64,000 nt of DNA from Punica granatum (taxonomy: Eukaryota; Streptophyta; Magnoliopsida; Myrtales; Lythraceae), in assembly GCF_007655135.1 (NCBI RefSeq), contig NC_045131.1, positions 23,606,001 to 23,670,000 on the forward strand, in the 5' to 3' direction. The position numbers and the translations under genes were made by a program. Under the pieces are notes generated by a model. The model saw nothing but the letters and a program-made list of their open reading frames with translations. It searched no databases and had not been told where the DNA came from. Shown here piece after piece: positions 1-11,384 of the stretch; position 1 is the first letter of the stretch; the number at the start of each line of letters is the position of its first letter.

Positions 1-223
1 TAGCTCATTTTTGTTCCATTAGTTATACCTTTTTTTTTTTATTCCCACCTTTTCTATTAAACTAATAATAAAAATGGGTTTAGATTTGGGAAGAGGGCTT
101 GAGTGGTAAATAGATTTGGAAAGAGGTGTCATTGACTTTCTGGTCATCATCTCCAGTAGTTGCTTAATTGATGGGAGGAGAAAGAGTCCCTTTCCAAGGT
201 CTGAAACGATCTCTTGATGATTA
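1..223. other. Upstream region of the DC1 gene
   Basis: No coding sequence is recognised. This AT-rich stretch should hold the promoter and 5' UTR of the DC1 gene that follows. I could not choose a convincing TATA box. Confidence 0.4.
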
Positions 224-1230
224 ATGGAGATTCAACATCCCTCTCACAGCCACCCTTATGTCCTGACTACCGATGATAGTCTTACGGATCGTAGATGCAA
301 AGGATGTGGGCACCGCGGTCCAGGTCCAATGTATGCCTGCTTCGAGTGCAAGTTCTACTTCCACAAGTCGTGCATCGAGTTATCTACGCAGATCGTGGAA
401 ACCCCTCTCCACCCGCTACACCCCTTGAAACTTGAGGCCGAATGGGGGAACAAGTGCCAGTGCTGCTATCGGTTCTGCTACTTTGCATACAAATGCGAAG
501 AATGTGACTACAAGCTCGATCCACAGTGCATATCGCTGACCCCTATCTTAAAGCTTCGGGATCCCGACCACCTCCTTTTCCTCCTCGATAAGGTGGACTT
601 TACTAGAGAGCTTCAGTGCGACGTCTGTTTAGTCGACTTTGATGGTCCTCGCAGCCACTCACCGGCTTTTGTCTGCGCAATCCCCCGATGTGATTATGCT
701 CGTCACTTGGAATGCAGCCCACTCCCTTTTCCGGAATCAGTCAGGCACAGCGAATATCATCACTATCACGATCTTGTCTACACCAAGTCGGCAAAGGAAG
801 GTGGATTTTCAGATGGGTACTACTGCGATGCCTGCGAAATGCCTAGAGACCCCGAGTACCCTGCTTATGTCTGCAAGGACTGCGAATTCAGAGCTCATGT
901 CTGTTGCGCCCTCTCGGAGGTTTCATTTCTTTTCCCTCTCAAATCATGGTAAACTTATATAGTTTTCGAATGTGGACGACTTCGTGTGACATAAGTATGT
1001 GTTATATGTTTGAATTTCAGGTGCTGCCTTCCCTGGTAGAGAAGTACGAGAATGATCTTCTAGCAAGAGGTGCTTCCTTGGACGCCTTCCTGCACTATTT
1101 CGAAGCACAGGTCTTACGTTTGCGCAAACAGAAAGAGGAAAAAGAAGCAGAACGAGAGGCGAAGAGGCAACAAATCAAGGCACTTGAAGATGAACTGGCT
1201 CAATATGAAGCCTCCGAAGTATTAAAATGA
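224..1230 (+). CDS. Cysteine/histidine-rich DC1 domain protein (two exons)
   Basis: Model: join 224-919 and 1021-1230, 301 residues, with a 101-bp GT-AG intron. The first exon reads past the donor into an in-frame stop, but splicing at GAG|GTTTCA to the acceptor at 1020 continues the frame into a Lys/Glu-rich helix ending at TGA 1228-1230. Four C1-like zinc modules are visible: C25/C28/C39/C42/H47/C50; C78-C81 with C91/C94/C102; C132/C135/C151/C156/H161/C164; and H182/C201/C204/C217/C220/H225/C228. Residues about 270-295 look like a coiled coil. Plant DC1 proteins form large families linked to stress and hormone responses, with putative zinc or lipid binding; the biochemical role of this member is unknown. 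Family assignment is secure, function is not. The start is the first ATG of the open frame, just before the first His-Pro motif. Confidence 0.88.
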
Positions 1231-2279
1231 TCTTTGATGATTGGATAACTTAAGGAGTTGTGGTTGCTCTGTTTAATAACCTCTGATTACGTCTTTAATG
1301 TCCTCTCGAACAAATCTTGAGCTGTGTCTTGCAGATGTTTTCCTGTAGCGTAAGTTGGTGTGAAGATGTTCATCTTGTATTTCCTTGGTAACATTTGTGG
1401 AACATGTATGTCCATTGACCGGAAGACGAGGATATTCTAGTACTGAATAAGATCTGCTAGTCTCGATGAAATCACGTACGTGTATCTGCTACTCTGAGAT
1501 AATCAAGAGGAGGTTGCTTTTCTTTGATAAATGTTACTGCAGAATTCCTTCACACAGCAATGAGTCGGTTAGGCTAAGGCCTGTGAGCAAACTGCTTCTT
1601 TTACTTCTATCCCTATAGGTATCGAACCTGAAAGGTAGACAAAATGTAAAAGACGCAGCGTAGTAGTTGCTGAACTGATGAGTTTTAGTTCTGAATACGA
1701 TGAAATTGTGTGCAAGAGAAATAGCAGCTTCAGTTATAGACTTCTTAGACTTAAATGTTATGTGATGATTTATTGCTGGTGCTCTCATGGAGACCCGAGG
1801 GATGACCTTTGTTCTAAAAGCTTCTTCATGTCCTTCCTATTCTTCTAACTTGTACCGATTCTTAGACCATTGAATCAACTGCCCCGATGAGGGTGCTCTC
1901 ATTAGGTCCATTACTAGTTGCTGCATAAAAGTGTTGCAGGGTCTTATTACTAGTCCCCGGTGATAATCTTCTCTTTCTTTGATGATTTTGCACACTCCAT
2001 CAGATGGGCTCGTAAGGTATTGAAGAAGTTGCATGCCATTGTCAGCATTGCTCCCAGTTTACTGTTGGATAACGTATCTCAACCAAAGCTCATCAGGCCT
2101 AAAAATGCTGTTTATAACTCTAAATTAATGACAAGGGAGAGTAGTTAATTGTCCAAATACACATGTGTTTTCCTCCAAATCATGGACCAAAGGGCATGAG
2201 ACAGATGTTTGACGGGCGCTGATCTAAGAAAAAAGTTGAATTCTTCAAGCCGCAGTTTCAGGAAGGAATCATAATATGG
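1231..2279. other. 3' flank of the DC1 gene, no gene recognised
   Basis: The first part is likely the 3' UTR of the DC1 gene. Short minus-strand open frames (for example 1837-2034) resemble no family I know. Part of this stretch may be decayed sequence belonging to the RAD23-like remnant that follows on the minus strand. Confidence 0.3.
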
Positions 2280-2670
2280 CTTCTTGCTCTGCTGGTGAAA
2301 GTCGATTCAGTGCAACATATAAATGGAAGAAGCTACCGAAACTCCGAGACTGACTTCCAAATCAATGAATTGCTTATAGTTTACTCACGCTTCAGATCCT
2401 TCCCAAGCTTCATTTATCAACTGAAGAAACTCCGGTTGGTGCTCCTGGATCAGTCTTAAAATCTGAGGGTTCTGCTTCCCGAGCTCCTGAACTGAAGCGT
2501 TGGCTGCAAAACAAACGAGCATGATAATGTTTTTTTGATCCCGAAGTGAAACTTCATAGCTAAAAAGAAGCTTAATCAATCCATACCTGTAGAATCTATG
2601 GGTTTCTTTGCACCACAGAATGCAAAAGCTTAACTGATAAGGCCAGAAAAGTTGTGCTGTGGAAGGGGTG
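2280..2670 (-). pseudogene. RAD23-like (XPC-binding domain) pseudogene fragment
   Basis: Read on the minus strand, two exon remnants match the XPC-binding domain of plant RAD23 ubiquitin-receptor proteins. The upstream one (ending at 2587 before a GTATGG donor) reads VVQRNP-stop-ILQ, where intact genes read V-Q-x-N-P-Q-I-L-Q. The second (about 2503-2389, bounded by a CAG acceptor and a GTGAGT donor) carries [17 protein letters not shown] and then FLQLINE, a very strong match. Two lesions are visible: a TAG at 2596-2598 replacing a Gln codon, and a 5-bp tandem duplication (TTCAG twice) just before ELGKQ that shifts the frame. A short stretch near 2290-2310 resembles the start of the C-terminal UBA region. 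Retained introns point to a DNA-level duplicate, not a retrocopy. The ubiquitin-like N terminus was not found. Confidence 0.75.
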
Positions 2671-3073
2671 ACATTTCAAGAAATCTTGGTAGAGGGAGAC
2701 AGAGAATATGGAGCTGATAACCTCCTGCAATTAAGTGCCGTCCACATCGACTTTGCAGCAACTGAAGTGCGCATTAATACTTTGAACATTTAGGTAAATT
2801 TGTGTTCCATGTGACCGAGAAGCACAGCTGAGACAATAGTAGACTACATTGCTCCAATGGAGGAGCGAGATGGAGACGAGCTGTGCATATTTCCAGCTAA
2901 GAAAGGATGACCCTGTTGCTCTCTGTCACACGGGCATCAGCTGTTGGATGATCTGCTAATGCCCCTCCGACGCTATTGTAAGAGATGACAGGGCAATGCC
3001 AAGAGAAGCACTTCCACGAAGAGAGCACTTAAATTGTGGGCTCGAGAAATTGAATTAAAGTTCGTCACTATTT
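2671..3073. other. Intergenic, nothing recognised
   Basis: No gene or repeat is recognised between the RAD23-like remnant and the left LTR that begins near 3074. Confidence 0.3.
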
Positions 3074-3661
3074 TGATGCGGAGGATTTTTGGGTCGCGCA
3101 ATTATCGAGATGATAATGTTCAAATAAGTCGATTGTGGAATAAACAAGTTCGGATTCTCATCAAGTGGAAAGGAAAGATGAGGAGTCTACACGATGCGGC
3201 GGCAATCATTCTTGTTCGTGAGTAGCCCAAACTCAAGTCTGAGTTAAAAAGACCCGATCCGGAGCATTGAAGGCCCAACTAATAAGCTGATATGGATGGA
3301 ATGAGAAATCAAGTTTTATTAATTAAGTAGGTGACATAGTTGTTGAATCTTTAATTATGATTTTGGAAGAGCAATTCGGATTTTGGAATGTCTTTAATAT
3401 TTCAAGCTACTTTTTAGTTTCCAATAGTGAATTTAATTGTCTTAATATGCCTTGGATGGTAAGTGGAGTTAATGGGGGTTTCCTTAGTCATGCCTGTTTA
3501 TAATATACGCCGGACTTGAGAAATAAGATTGAATACAAGAATCAATATATGAAATTCTCTCCCTCTATTGGAGTCTCTCACAAACGAACTTTGTTCGTGT
3601 TTGTTATTTTTTTTTTCGTCTAAACAAATATTTAGGCGTATTATACGTGATCCCCAACGCA
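3074..3661 (+). repeat. Left LTR of the gag-only element
   Basis: This copy is a direct repeat of 4714-5883 with the TRIM removed. It ends with CA just before the primer-site-like TGGTATAAGAGC. The last ~20 bases differ from the right copy, so the exact end is uncertain. Confidence 0.65.
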
Positions 3662-3959
3662 TCAATTGGTATAAGAGCAAGAATTTGCCTAAATCTAAAC
3701 TAGCGAACGAGGCGAATTACAACAATCCTCTTGTCAAAGAACGGATGGTGTTTTTTTCATTCATGAAGCAGAGAGTCGGGACGCTTGATGCTTGCAGGAA
3801 TGGCAGCAATTGGGAAGAGCAAGACAAATGCTCAACACTATGAGTTGTTCCTCGTAAGTCAGCTTTTTATTCGGCACGTTCCTTATGGGTTCCATTTCGA
3901 TGATGATGATGATGAAGATGGAGGATATCATCGGATCAGCGGTTCTCCTGAAAGAAGAG

Positions 3960-4440
3960 AACAAATATGGAAGCCGAAGGATTATCATCCAAAAAAATCC
4001 CGATTTTCAACAGAAACGCGAGCGTTGATGAGTTCTTGAAGTGGATTTCTGATGTGGACGAATTCTTCAAGTATTATGACATCCCCGATAATGGAAGCTA
4101 GCTTGATCGAGTTGTTCATCACTTAAGAGGCAAAGTTACTATTTGGTGGGAGAGATTGGAAAAATGTCGTCTTCAAGATGGCAAGAATCCGATATTCAAA
4201 TGGTGTCATATGAAGCACTTGCTAAATGCCAAGTTCCTTCCTTTGGAATATGAGGAGCAGCTATTTGAATCTCCAAATGGTTTTGCAGAGTTTAGCTATT
4301 CTATGCAAACTGAAAATTCAAGACCTAGTGATATTATGATCATCAATGCTGTGATGGAGGAAAAAGAGCAGATTGAAGAAGACGATTCCAAGAAGAACAA
4401 AAAAAATGGAAGAGAAAGAAGAAGTTTTCGTGAAGGATGA
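3960..4440 (+). pseudogene. Ty3/gypsy gag remnant
   Basis: The reading frame from about 3990 gives DEFLKWISDVDEFFKYYDIP, then an in-frame TAG, then VVHHLRGKVTIWWERLEKCR and KHLLNAKFLPLEYEEQLF. This is the classic plant gypsy retrotransposon gag core (hydrophobic DEFL...W motif, the IWWE motif and the ARFLP-like motif). An acidic, low-complexity Asp-rich stretch precedes it and a Lys/Glu-rich stretch follows. The stop at GS*LDR and frame breaks make it non-functional. Gag would package the element's RNA in virus-like particles. No downstream pol is present, in keeping with a non-autonomous element. Confidence 0.7.
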
Positions 4441-4785
4441 CAAATCAAAAGAGGAAGAAGAACAAAGCCCATGCACGATTCAACTCTAGAGAGAAGAAAG
4501 ATGGTCATGTTTTAATTGTGAAGGATTCATCTTTTGAAGAGAAAGTCGCGAAGGTACCAAATTTAAGCTCTCCACAAGTGGAGATTGAAGAAATTGCAAT
4601 TCAAGATTTATTAGAAGAGTCATGTCCATAACGAACAAGACAACCTCAAGCTGACTACAACACTCATATCATTGCATCGGCTTGAGGACGAGCTTTTCAC
4701 AAGTGTAGGATAATGATGCAGTGGATTTTTTGGTTGTACAAGTATCGAGATGATAATGTACAAGTAAGTCTATTGTGGGATAAAC

Positions 4786-5337
4786 AGTTGGGCCGGTTTC
4801 TCTCCTATATGGAGAATGGTGAGTGCGGGTGTTGGAAGTAATCCCACATGGAAAAGTTGAGAGGAAATCCATAGGTTTATAAGAGATAATGGTCTAGTAA
4901 CCCATTGGCTTAAGCTTTTGGGTTGCGGATGGGCCCAAGTCCAAAGTAGACCTGTGGATTTTTACCTAACAAGTGGTATCAGAGCCCAAGGTAATGATCC
5001 TGGGGAAGTGCACACGCTATGCGTGGAAACCCACACCACGCCAAGGTTCGAGTGTGGAACTCGTGGCTAGTGATGGGCCTAACAATTGGTATCCGAGTCC
5101 GGAAGTGGAAGCCCGGCTCGAAGTCCTCCATATAGTCGAGAAGGGGGGGAATTGTTGGGCCGGTTTCTCTCCTATATGGAGAATGGTGAGTGCGGGTGTT
5201 GGAAGTAATCCCACATGGAAAAGTTGAGAGGAAATCCATAGGTTTATAAGAGATAATGGTCTAGTAACCCATTGGCTTAAGCTTTTGGGTTGCGGATGGG
5301 CCCAAGTCCAAAGTAGACCTGTGGATTTTTCCTAACA
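4786..5337 (+). mobile_element. Complete TRIM/SMART miniature LTR retroelement
   Basis: This is a full miniature LTR retroelement of 552 bp. The LTRs are 186 bp (4786-4971) and 185 bp (5153-5337), almost identical, of the form TGTTGGGCC...CCTAACA; the left copy starts AG instead of TG. The 181-bp internal region opens with TGGTATCAGAGCC at 4974, complementary to initiator Met-tRNA (primer binding site), and closes with a purine tract GAGAAGGGGGGGA just before the right LTR. A perfect 5-bp target duplication TAAAC flanks it (4781-4785 and 5338-5342), and the other LTR of the host element shows the uninterrupted site. It has no coding capacity, so it must be mobilised by proteins from another element. 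The near-identical LTRs suggest a fairly recent insertion. Confidence 0.93.
4974..4986 (+). other. Primer binding site (Met-tRNA type) of the TRIM
   Basis: The bases TGGTATCAGAGCC lie two bases after the left LTR. This is the standard plant retroelement primer site complementary to the 3' end of initiator methionine tRNA. Confidence 0.88.
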
Positions 5338-5673
5338 TAAACAAGGTCGGATTCTTGTCAACTGGAAAGGAAAGATGAAGAGTCTTTGACCATATGACTA
5401 CAATCAGTATTGTTCATCAGAAGCTCAAACTCAGGCCCAAATTAAAAAGGCCTGATCCATAGCATTAAAGGCTCAAATAGTAAGCTGATATGGTTGGAAG
5501 GAGAAGTCAAATTTTATTAATTAAATAGATGAAATAGTTGTTGACTCTTTAGTTATGATTTTGGAAGAGCAAATTCGGATTTTGGGGGCGTTTAATGTTT
5601 CCATCTACTTTTTATTTTCCAATAGTGAAGTTAATAGTCTTAGTTGGTCTTAGGTGGTAGTTGGAGTTAATGT

Positions 5674-5696
5674 GGGGGGGGGGGGGGGGGGGGGGG
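5674..5696 (+). repeat. Poly-G tract (G23)
   Basis: A run of 23 G lies within the right LTR, followed by TGGGTGGG. It can in principle form G-quadruplex structures; its true length is uncertain because homopolymers are error-prone. Confidence 0.85.
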
Positions 5697-6054
5697 TGGG
5701 TGGGTTTGTTTCCTTGGTCATGTCTATATATATATGATATACGCTGGACTTGAGAAATAAGATAGAATACAAGAATCAATATATGAAATTCTCTCCCCTT
5801 ATTAGAGTCTCTCACATACGAACTTTGTTGGTGTTTGTTATCATTTTCATCTAAACGAAGATTTAGGCGTGCTTAGCGGGGCATAAAGAAAGCGATGAGT
5901 CACTTAAAGGTTGCACAACAATCTATTATTATCAAGGTATTGAAACCTTTATATAACAATGCGTACAAGTAGTATTTGTCATAAAGTAGATTTGACGGAA
6001 ATAAATAAAGCATCATTCTTACGACATGGAAATTTTCGAGCCATTTGAATGTCG

Positions 6055-6560
6055 CTGTGAGGGCCGTAATGACATCAAGTATTTCATGAACCCCAGCAGC
6101 CCGTCTTAGTATTGATCAATATAGAATGTGCGGACCAATAGCCATTTGAGTATACCATGGCGTAGCACCTCCTCAGATAATCTTTAAATTTTGCACAAAC
6201 TTCATCTGAGTGTCTCCGACTCGAATTGCTAAAAATGACATCATGCCGTTTCTCGAATTGGCAGCTCTTATCTGGAGGGTAAAACTTGGTGATGAACTTC
6301 GATGCCAAATCTTCCTATGTCGTGATCGATTTAGGCGATTGAGTAATCCGCCACTCGTTTATCTTATCCATTAGTGAGAATGGGACTAAGCAAAGACGAA
6401 TAGCATCATATGACACTTCATTAAGTTTGAAGGTATTGCAAACCTCAAAAAAAGATAGAGATATGGACATTCAGATCATCAATAAGATCGAACATCGGAC
6501 ATCGGACACTTCATTAAGTCATCCCTCCAATGTCAACATTGTCTGAACCATCTCAATAAT
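6055..6560 (-). pseudogene. Decayed Ty3/gypsy (Athila/Tat-like) gag, minus strand
   Basis: On the minus strand, about 6490 down to 6070 reads as a gag core: an L-DDL start, FFEVCNTFKLNEVSYDAIRL, then FSLMDKINEW, SITT-stop-EDLASKF, ITKFYPPDKSCQFEKR, and DYLRRC. This follows the plant gypsy gag pattern (FLELCDT, DAIRLRLFPFSL, W-L, SITTWDELA-KFL-KFFPP). The Trp of the SITTWDEL motif is a TAG here. No LTR could be paired with it, and no pol follows. It lies in opposite orientation to the element ending at 5883, so it is a separate relic. Confidence 0.7.
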
Positions 6561-7789
6561 TGCTGGCTTAAGATTGAGAGTGTTAGCTTGAATTGGTGAT
6601 CGCATCACAATATGCTCTGTGAAGGCCACGTACAGTGGGGACTCTATATTTACGTATAGCTTTTTGTACTTACTGATTCACAATTTGATGATCCTCTGCA
6701 ATTGCTTCATTGTGCTCACGATTTTTTCCATTCTCCCTCAAAAGCGGGTGACATGTTCTCTCCATCTCCTGGACGAAAGGCAGCACCTCACAACTTCGGT
6801 AGCGACGCATACTGCCTTAAATTAAAAATAGCAGGAAAAAACTAAATTAAAGTATCAACGCAATAAAATATTTGAATTAAGAATCCACTGCTCCATTTCT
6901 TTTTAATATACAAACAAAATCTTTCGGATGGAACTCCATTGAGATTTTTCCAAAACTACTAAAAACAAATATTAATTAAAAATTGTAAACTAGTGTAATA
7001 AATACTAAAAATCTTATTAGAAGTTTACATAAACTAAGAAGTTTTGACATAATGGACTTGGCATTGGTATTATATCGAGAGGTCATGGATTTAAAACCAC
7101 TCTCGTTTCAATTTAATAGTGCAAAATATATATTAGTCACAAAAATAACTTTGGAAAATTTTAAGGGTTTTTTTGGTGAACTAGGTTGAAAAGCAAAATA
7201 TATTATTGCCAGTCTAGCATATATCCCAATTCTAAATGAATTCAAAAGTTAATCTTTCATGGCAAATTATGTCACGATACGCTGATTTGTGTACTACAGT
7301 ACACAATTTTTTTTAAGTCCTTTGAATACGAAAAGATTAATTTTACTCATAGATCTTTTATTGTGTCACAAATTCATCGGGTTGAATCCAAATTTTATAA
7401 ATTTAATGGTTTGCTGACATGTCCAAACCAGTGTGCCATGTGTCTGGAAAGGTTGGCCGGTTTACGAGTTTGGTCCAACCGGTTGAGCCGGCAAGCAAAA
7501 AAAAAAAAAAGGTTTGATCGAAGAAGAAGAAGAGGAGAAGGGGGAGGGGGTGGCGTCTTCCTTTGGTGGTGGCCACCACCCCCTCAAACTAGGTTGTCGG
7601 CGTTTCAACAGGCTGCAGGCGACCTCGTTTAAACCAGCAGCCCCCCCCAAAACCCCACACACACACAGACAAACCCAACACAAAACATATATATGCTTTT
7701 AGCTTAAAATAAAATTTACAACCAAGTTGAGAATTTTCCAATTTTAAATTAGGTAATTCATAATTAAATATTTACATGATTAATTTCTA
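6561..7789. other. AT-rich intergenic DNA
   Basis: No gene is recognised. A possible tRNA-derived SINE relic on the plus strand lies near 7045-7110 (box-B-like GGTCATGGATTTAAAACC), too degraded to call. At 7496-7690 there is an A run, a GA-rich block and a C-rich block. Confidence 0.3.
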
Positions 7790-7975
7790 GCAGCATTTCA
7801 AATTGGGTCCTCTCACTTTTTTAAGGTTCAAAGAAGGTCTATCGGTCTAATACAGTGATATAAAGATTTTTTATTAGCTAATATAAGGGAATGGATGGTT
7901 CCACAACTAGTATCAAACCTGAAGTTTCTTGATTACCGAATGAAAGTATGCGGCGTTGAGCTACACCCTCTTTGA
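7790..7975 (-). mobile_element. tRNA-derived SINE candidate
   Basis: On the minus strand from about 7975 the sequence reads GGGTGTAGCTCAACG (box A-like) and, some 45 bases on, CAGGTTTGATACTAG (box B-like). The order and spacing match the RNA polymerase III promoter of plant tRNA-derived SINEs. The 3' end and target duplication were not resolved. Confidence 0.5.
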
Positions 7976-8924
7976 TAATTGGGTCCTCTCACTTGCATAT
8001 TCTAAAACTCAATTATTTAGTATAAATTATCTAAAAATAATTCTAAATCAATTTAAAGCGACTATAGCAAAAATTGATGCAAGTTACCAAATGAAATCAC
8101 TTTTTTTGATCGTTCTCATCACTCACCAAAATGATCACTAAATATTTAGTAGATTCACCATATATAGGATACTCGGTACAACATTGCGGGTAGTGATAGA
8201 GCATTTGATGAGGATGAAAACTTTATCTTGATTTTCCAAGACTTGATCGAATCCAAGAATAATATATAAATTGCTTTTTGGATTTTATGCAATTATTTAA
8301 GGAATAGATCTCGATTCTGCAGAATTGAGCAGGCAATTATATTTTTTATTGTTAGTTGATATTGTTAAATTATGAAATTTATAATGAAAAAGATGAAAAT
8401 AAAATGCATTTTTTTATTTTTAGTTGATATTGTTCAATAAAATACATTGGGAGTAGTTTCATTTATTAATATCTTTAAATAAATAGAACAAGTTTTCTCA
8501 GGAACATCAAATAAAATTATAAAAACATCATGGAAACTAGAAGATATTAGAAAAAGTCTAAGTAAATGTTAATGGGACTCCAAGAGATGAACATCCATGA
8601 GCTTAGGATTTGTCCTATACGCCTATGTGAAAAGCGCTAGTTGCACGAAAAAAAGAACTCCATGAGAGTAGGCCAAATTAATACATATATATATATATAT
8701 ATGGATTTAGATTTAGATTGAGATTGATTTCACATAATTTATAGCAAATAAAAATAATAAATCACTAATGTAATTTTTGTGGATTAATACTGTAGAAGTA
8801 AATATATTTGTTCATTAAACTGTGCATATGACAAATCTATTTTATTATATGTTATATATAGATAAATATTTTGACTATAGTAGAATGTAGATACAAAAAT
8901 TCATATTAATTTAGCATTTGCAAT
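7976..8924. other. AT-rich intergenic DNA
   Basis: No gene is recognised. A short TA dinucleotide repeat lies at about 8685-8701. Confidence 0.3.
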
Positions 8925-9112
8925 TTTTTTTATCGAAAAGAGGAAAAAAAGTTGGGGCTGATATTCTAATTTTAATAAAATTGAATGGGCATATTGACGA
9001 AACAAAAAAAACAAATGAAAAATGGGGAAAAAGGTCCAGTTCCAAAGGATTATTGAACCCATGACCAAGATAAAAGAGAAAAAGAACTCTTCCACTACAC
9101 CATCTGTAAATT
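8925..9112 (-). mobile_element. tRNA-derived SINE candidate
   Basis: Read on the minus strand from 9112: GATGGTGTAGTGGAAGAG (box A-like), then about 35 bases later CATGGGTTCAATAATCC (box B-like), then a non-tRNA body with T-rich runs. This matches plant SINE architecture. Target duplications were not identified. Confidence 0.55.
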
Positions 9113-9699
9113 TTTGTTGTATAATTTTTCAACTTTATATTATTTGAAAGAAGAATGAAAAACAAAAGAATAACTGCCTGTATGAAAAGATAGGGCACTC
9201 GCCTTCTGGGCTAAATGCACTCGTAATTATTGTTTTATAAATGTAATTTCATTAAGAGAGTATGTAATTGAAAATGAAATCAAAAGGTAAATTCTTGAAT
9301 AATATATATACTTCTAAAAAGAAAAGCTAGATAGTCTACGGAAAAAGTAAAATTATATCAGTGCAAAAAAAATTCTATGAAACTTTCCAAATAATCATGG
9401 GAAAAAAAAACTATTGTCGCTCTCTCCTACTCAAGATTAATATATTCAATGCAAAAATTGAAATTATTTAAACTCCAATTATTCAATAACAAATGTAATC
9501 TAGAATGAGTATGAAAACAACCCGTCTAATTCTTCGCCGAAGAGAAGTTTATAAGTAAAATTCGGATATTTCCCATGAATTGTCATAATATTTTGGTGCT
9601 AAAAAAGACAAACATAAACTGCCGAGATTTATGTGATATAAATAAACAACAGTTTTATAATATCTTCAAATTTACTATCGAATTAAATCAGAGAAATTT
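9113..9699. other. AT-rich intergenic DNA
   Basis: Nothing is recognised apart from low-complexity A/T runs. Confidence 0.3.
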
Positions 9700-9925
9700 T
9701 ACAGAGGATATTAATTTTGTGACGAATAAGCCGCGAAGTATAGGAATCAATCAAACAAGTGAGATTTCAGTCGGTATCACCTTACACAGTATGTTGTTTA
9801 AGGTCTATATATATAACAGTATTGGCGAATAAGGATATTAATTTTGTGACGAATAAGCCGCAAAGTATAGGAATCCTCAAAGTCGGCGTATAACTCTATA
9901 TATAACAGTATTGGCGCGGGAAATC
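9700..9925 (+). repeat. Short partial tandem duplication
   Basis: A ~45-bp block starting AGGATATTAATTTTGTGACG occurs near 9704 and again near 9832. A second block, CTATATATATAACAGTATTGG, occurs near 9807 and again near 9893. This is a tandem copy with an internal deletion in the second unit. No coding meaning is seen. Confidence 0.75.
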
Positions 9926-11039
9926 ATTTTGATCATAACCATGCTTGGAGCTACGATTCTCAATCATGTAACATTAGTTTTGCAAGAAAATATATGCATA
10001 CGAAGCGTCAAACTATAATGGGACATTGAATTGATGGATTAATATTTCACCCTTAAAACTCCATTCTATAAATTGAAAACCACATCCTCTTGTCTCTTCA
10101 TGAATCTTTCCTCTTCTCAAAGAACCATTGAGAGGTAAGCATATCAACAAAATTCTCTATGCTCTTTATTCCATTTACTGAAAACAAAAGTTGAGGCGTT
10201 TCTTTGTCTCTCTCTTTTTAATTGTAATCCTTTTGTTGGATTTTATAATTGTCTAATTTTTACTATTTTTCTTTGTCATTGTATTGATTATAGAATTTTA
10301 ATAAATATTTTCAAGAATTTCAAGACAGGAATCAGTCCCTGGCTCATATATAAACTGCAAAACTGATCTTTCGTTGATCTTAGATGTGTTGTGTAGAAAA
10401 ATAAAACAAACATTTTGTGGAAACATCTTACTATAGTACATATAATGTTGGCGTTTATATTTTTTCACGAATAATAATATACATCAATAATTAATTATCA
10501 CAATAACATAATATTCATATTTTTAGATTCAAATGTTTATCGTCATATTAAAATAAAGGAATACAGAAAAAAGGATGTGAACTTCTATATTAATATGATT
10601 GTTTTTTCCCTTTGTTGTTTCAAGATGAGGAAAGGGACGACTCCTCTTTGTAATTACGGAGGAACCTCAAGGTCATGTTGCTAGGACATGTCCGACTACC
10701 TGGTTATCTCTCTCCTTAAGGCTGAGTGTGTGCCTCGTGCGAGGGTAACTATGTAGACAAGGAGGTTTTTCCTTCATTGATTCACCAATGATCGAATCAC
10801 ATAAATTAAGCCCAATGACCGCCTGTGATGGGAGGAAGGTTAGATTTCAGTGTAATAGTACAGTTATTTTAAATTTTGGACAATTGACAAAATATTGGAG
10901 CTGGATTTCGAAGTTTCAAAATCAAAGACCGACCTCGGCGTCATTGCTCACACCATATAACTTAAAAATTAAAGAACTACACCTTAAATTCAATCCACTA
11001 TCTAACAAATGAAGAAGCATATGTAAAGCGAGGTCTACC

Positions 11040-11041
<2 letters not shown>
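9926..11041. other. Intergenic, nothing recognised
   Basis: AT-rich sequence with no recognisable gene or repeat boundary. Confidence 0.3.

Positions 11042-11072
<31 letters not shown>
11042..11072. repeat. TA dinucleotide microsatellite
   Basis: About 15 TA units. Confidence 0.9.
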
Positions 11073-11076
<4 letters not shown>

Positions 11077-11384
11077 TATTTTATCACTTTGAATAACTTG
11101 TAGGCTTGCTCATGTGATTCGAGCTTGGTGGCAAAAAGAATCCAACTCGGGGTTCTTCTGAGGCGGATACAGGAGCGTGTATCCAGGCAAAAGAGTGCAG
11201 TAGCAGGGTGGGAAGAATACTTCGGGAATGGAGACAAATGCCTGAGCCTGTAAGATATTGTGGACTATATTTTTGAATGTCTTGACGGGCGCAGACGGGC
11301 AGTTTAGCATCGTGATGAACGATTCGCATCGTAAATTCTATATGTGCATAATTTAGGCCTAGAGTTCACCTGACATATATTTAC
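11073..11384. other. Unassigned, coding-like GC-richer stretch
   Basis: GC content is higher than in the surroundings, and the minus strand has two overlapping open frames (11110-11310 and 11084-11329). One contains a stretch reading FVSIPEVFFPPCY. I do not recognise a family. It may be a fragment of a decayed gene. Confidence 0.25.

Larger units (their letters stand above)
3074..5883 (+). mobile_element. Gag-only (TR-GAG-like) LTR retroelement with nested TRIM
   Basis: Two direct repeats, 3074-3661 and 4714-5883, share nearly continuous similarity: a TGATGC start, an A/T-rich middle and the end near the TTAGGCG motif. The right copy is longer because a 552-bp TRIM sits inside it. The left repeat is followed at about 3666 by TGGTATAAGAGC, a mutated initiator-Met tRNA primer site. 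The internal ~1.05 kb carries only a gag remnant and no protease, RT or integrase, so the element is non-autonomous. The LTR ends have diverged and I see no matching TSD (TATTT versus TAAAG), so the outer boundaries are approximate. It is best described as a decayed Ty3/gypsy-derived terminal-repeat element with only a GAG domain. Confidence 0.75.
4714..5883 (+). repeat. Right LTR of the gag-only element, interrupted by a TRIM
   Basis: Matches 3074-3661 on both sides of the insertion at 4786-5337; without it the repeat is about 613 bp. It contains a run of 23 G (5674-5696), absent from the left copy, which reads only a short G tract there. Such runs are prone to slippage and assembly error. 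Confidence 0.65.
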
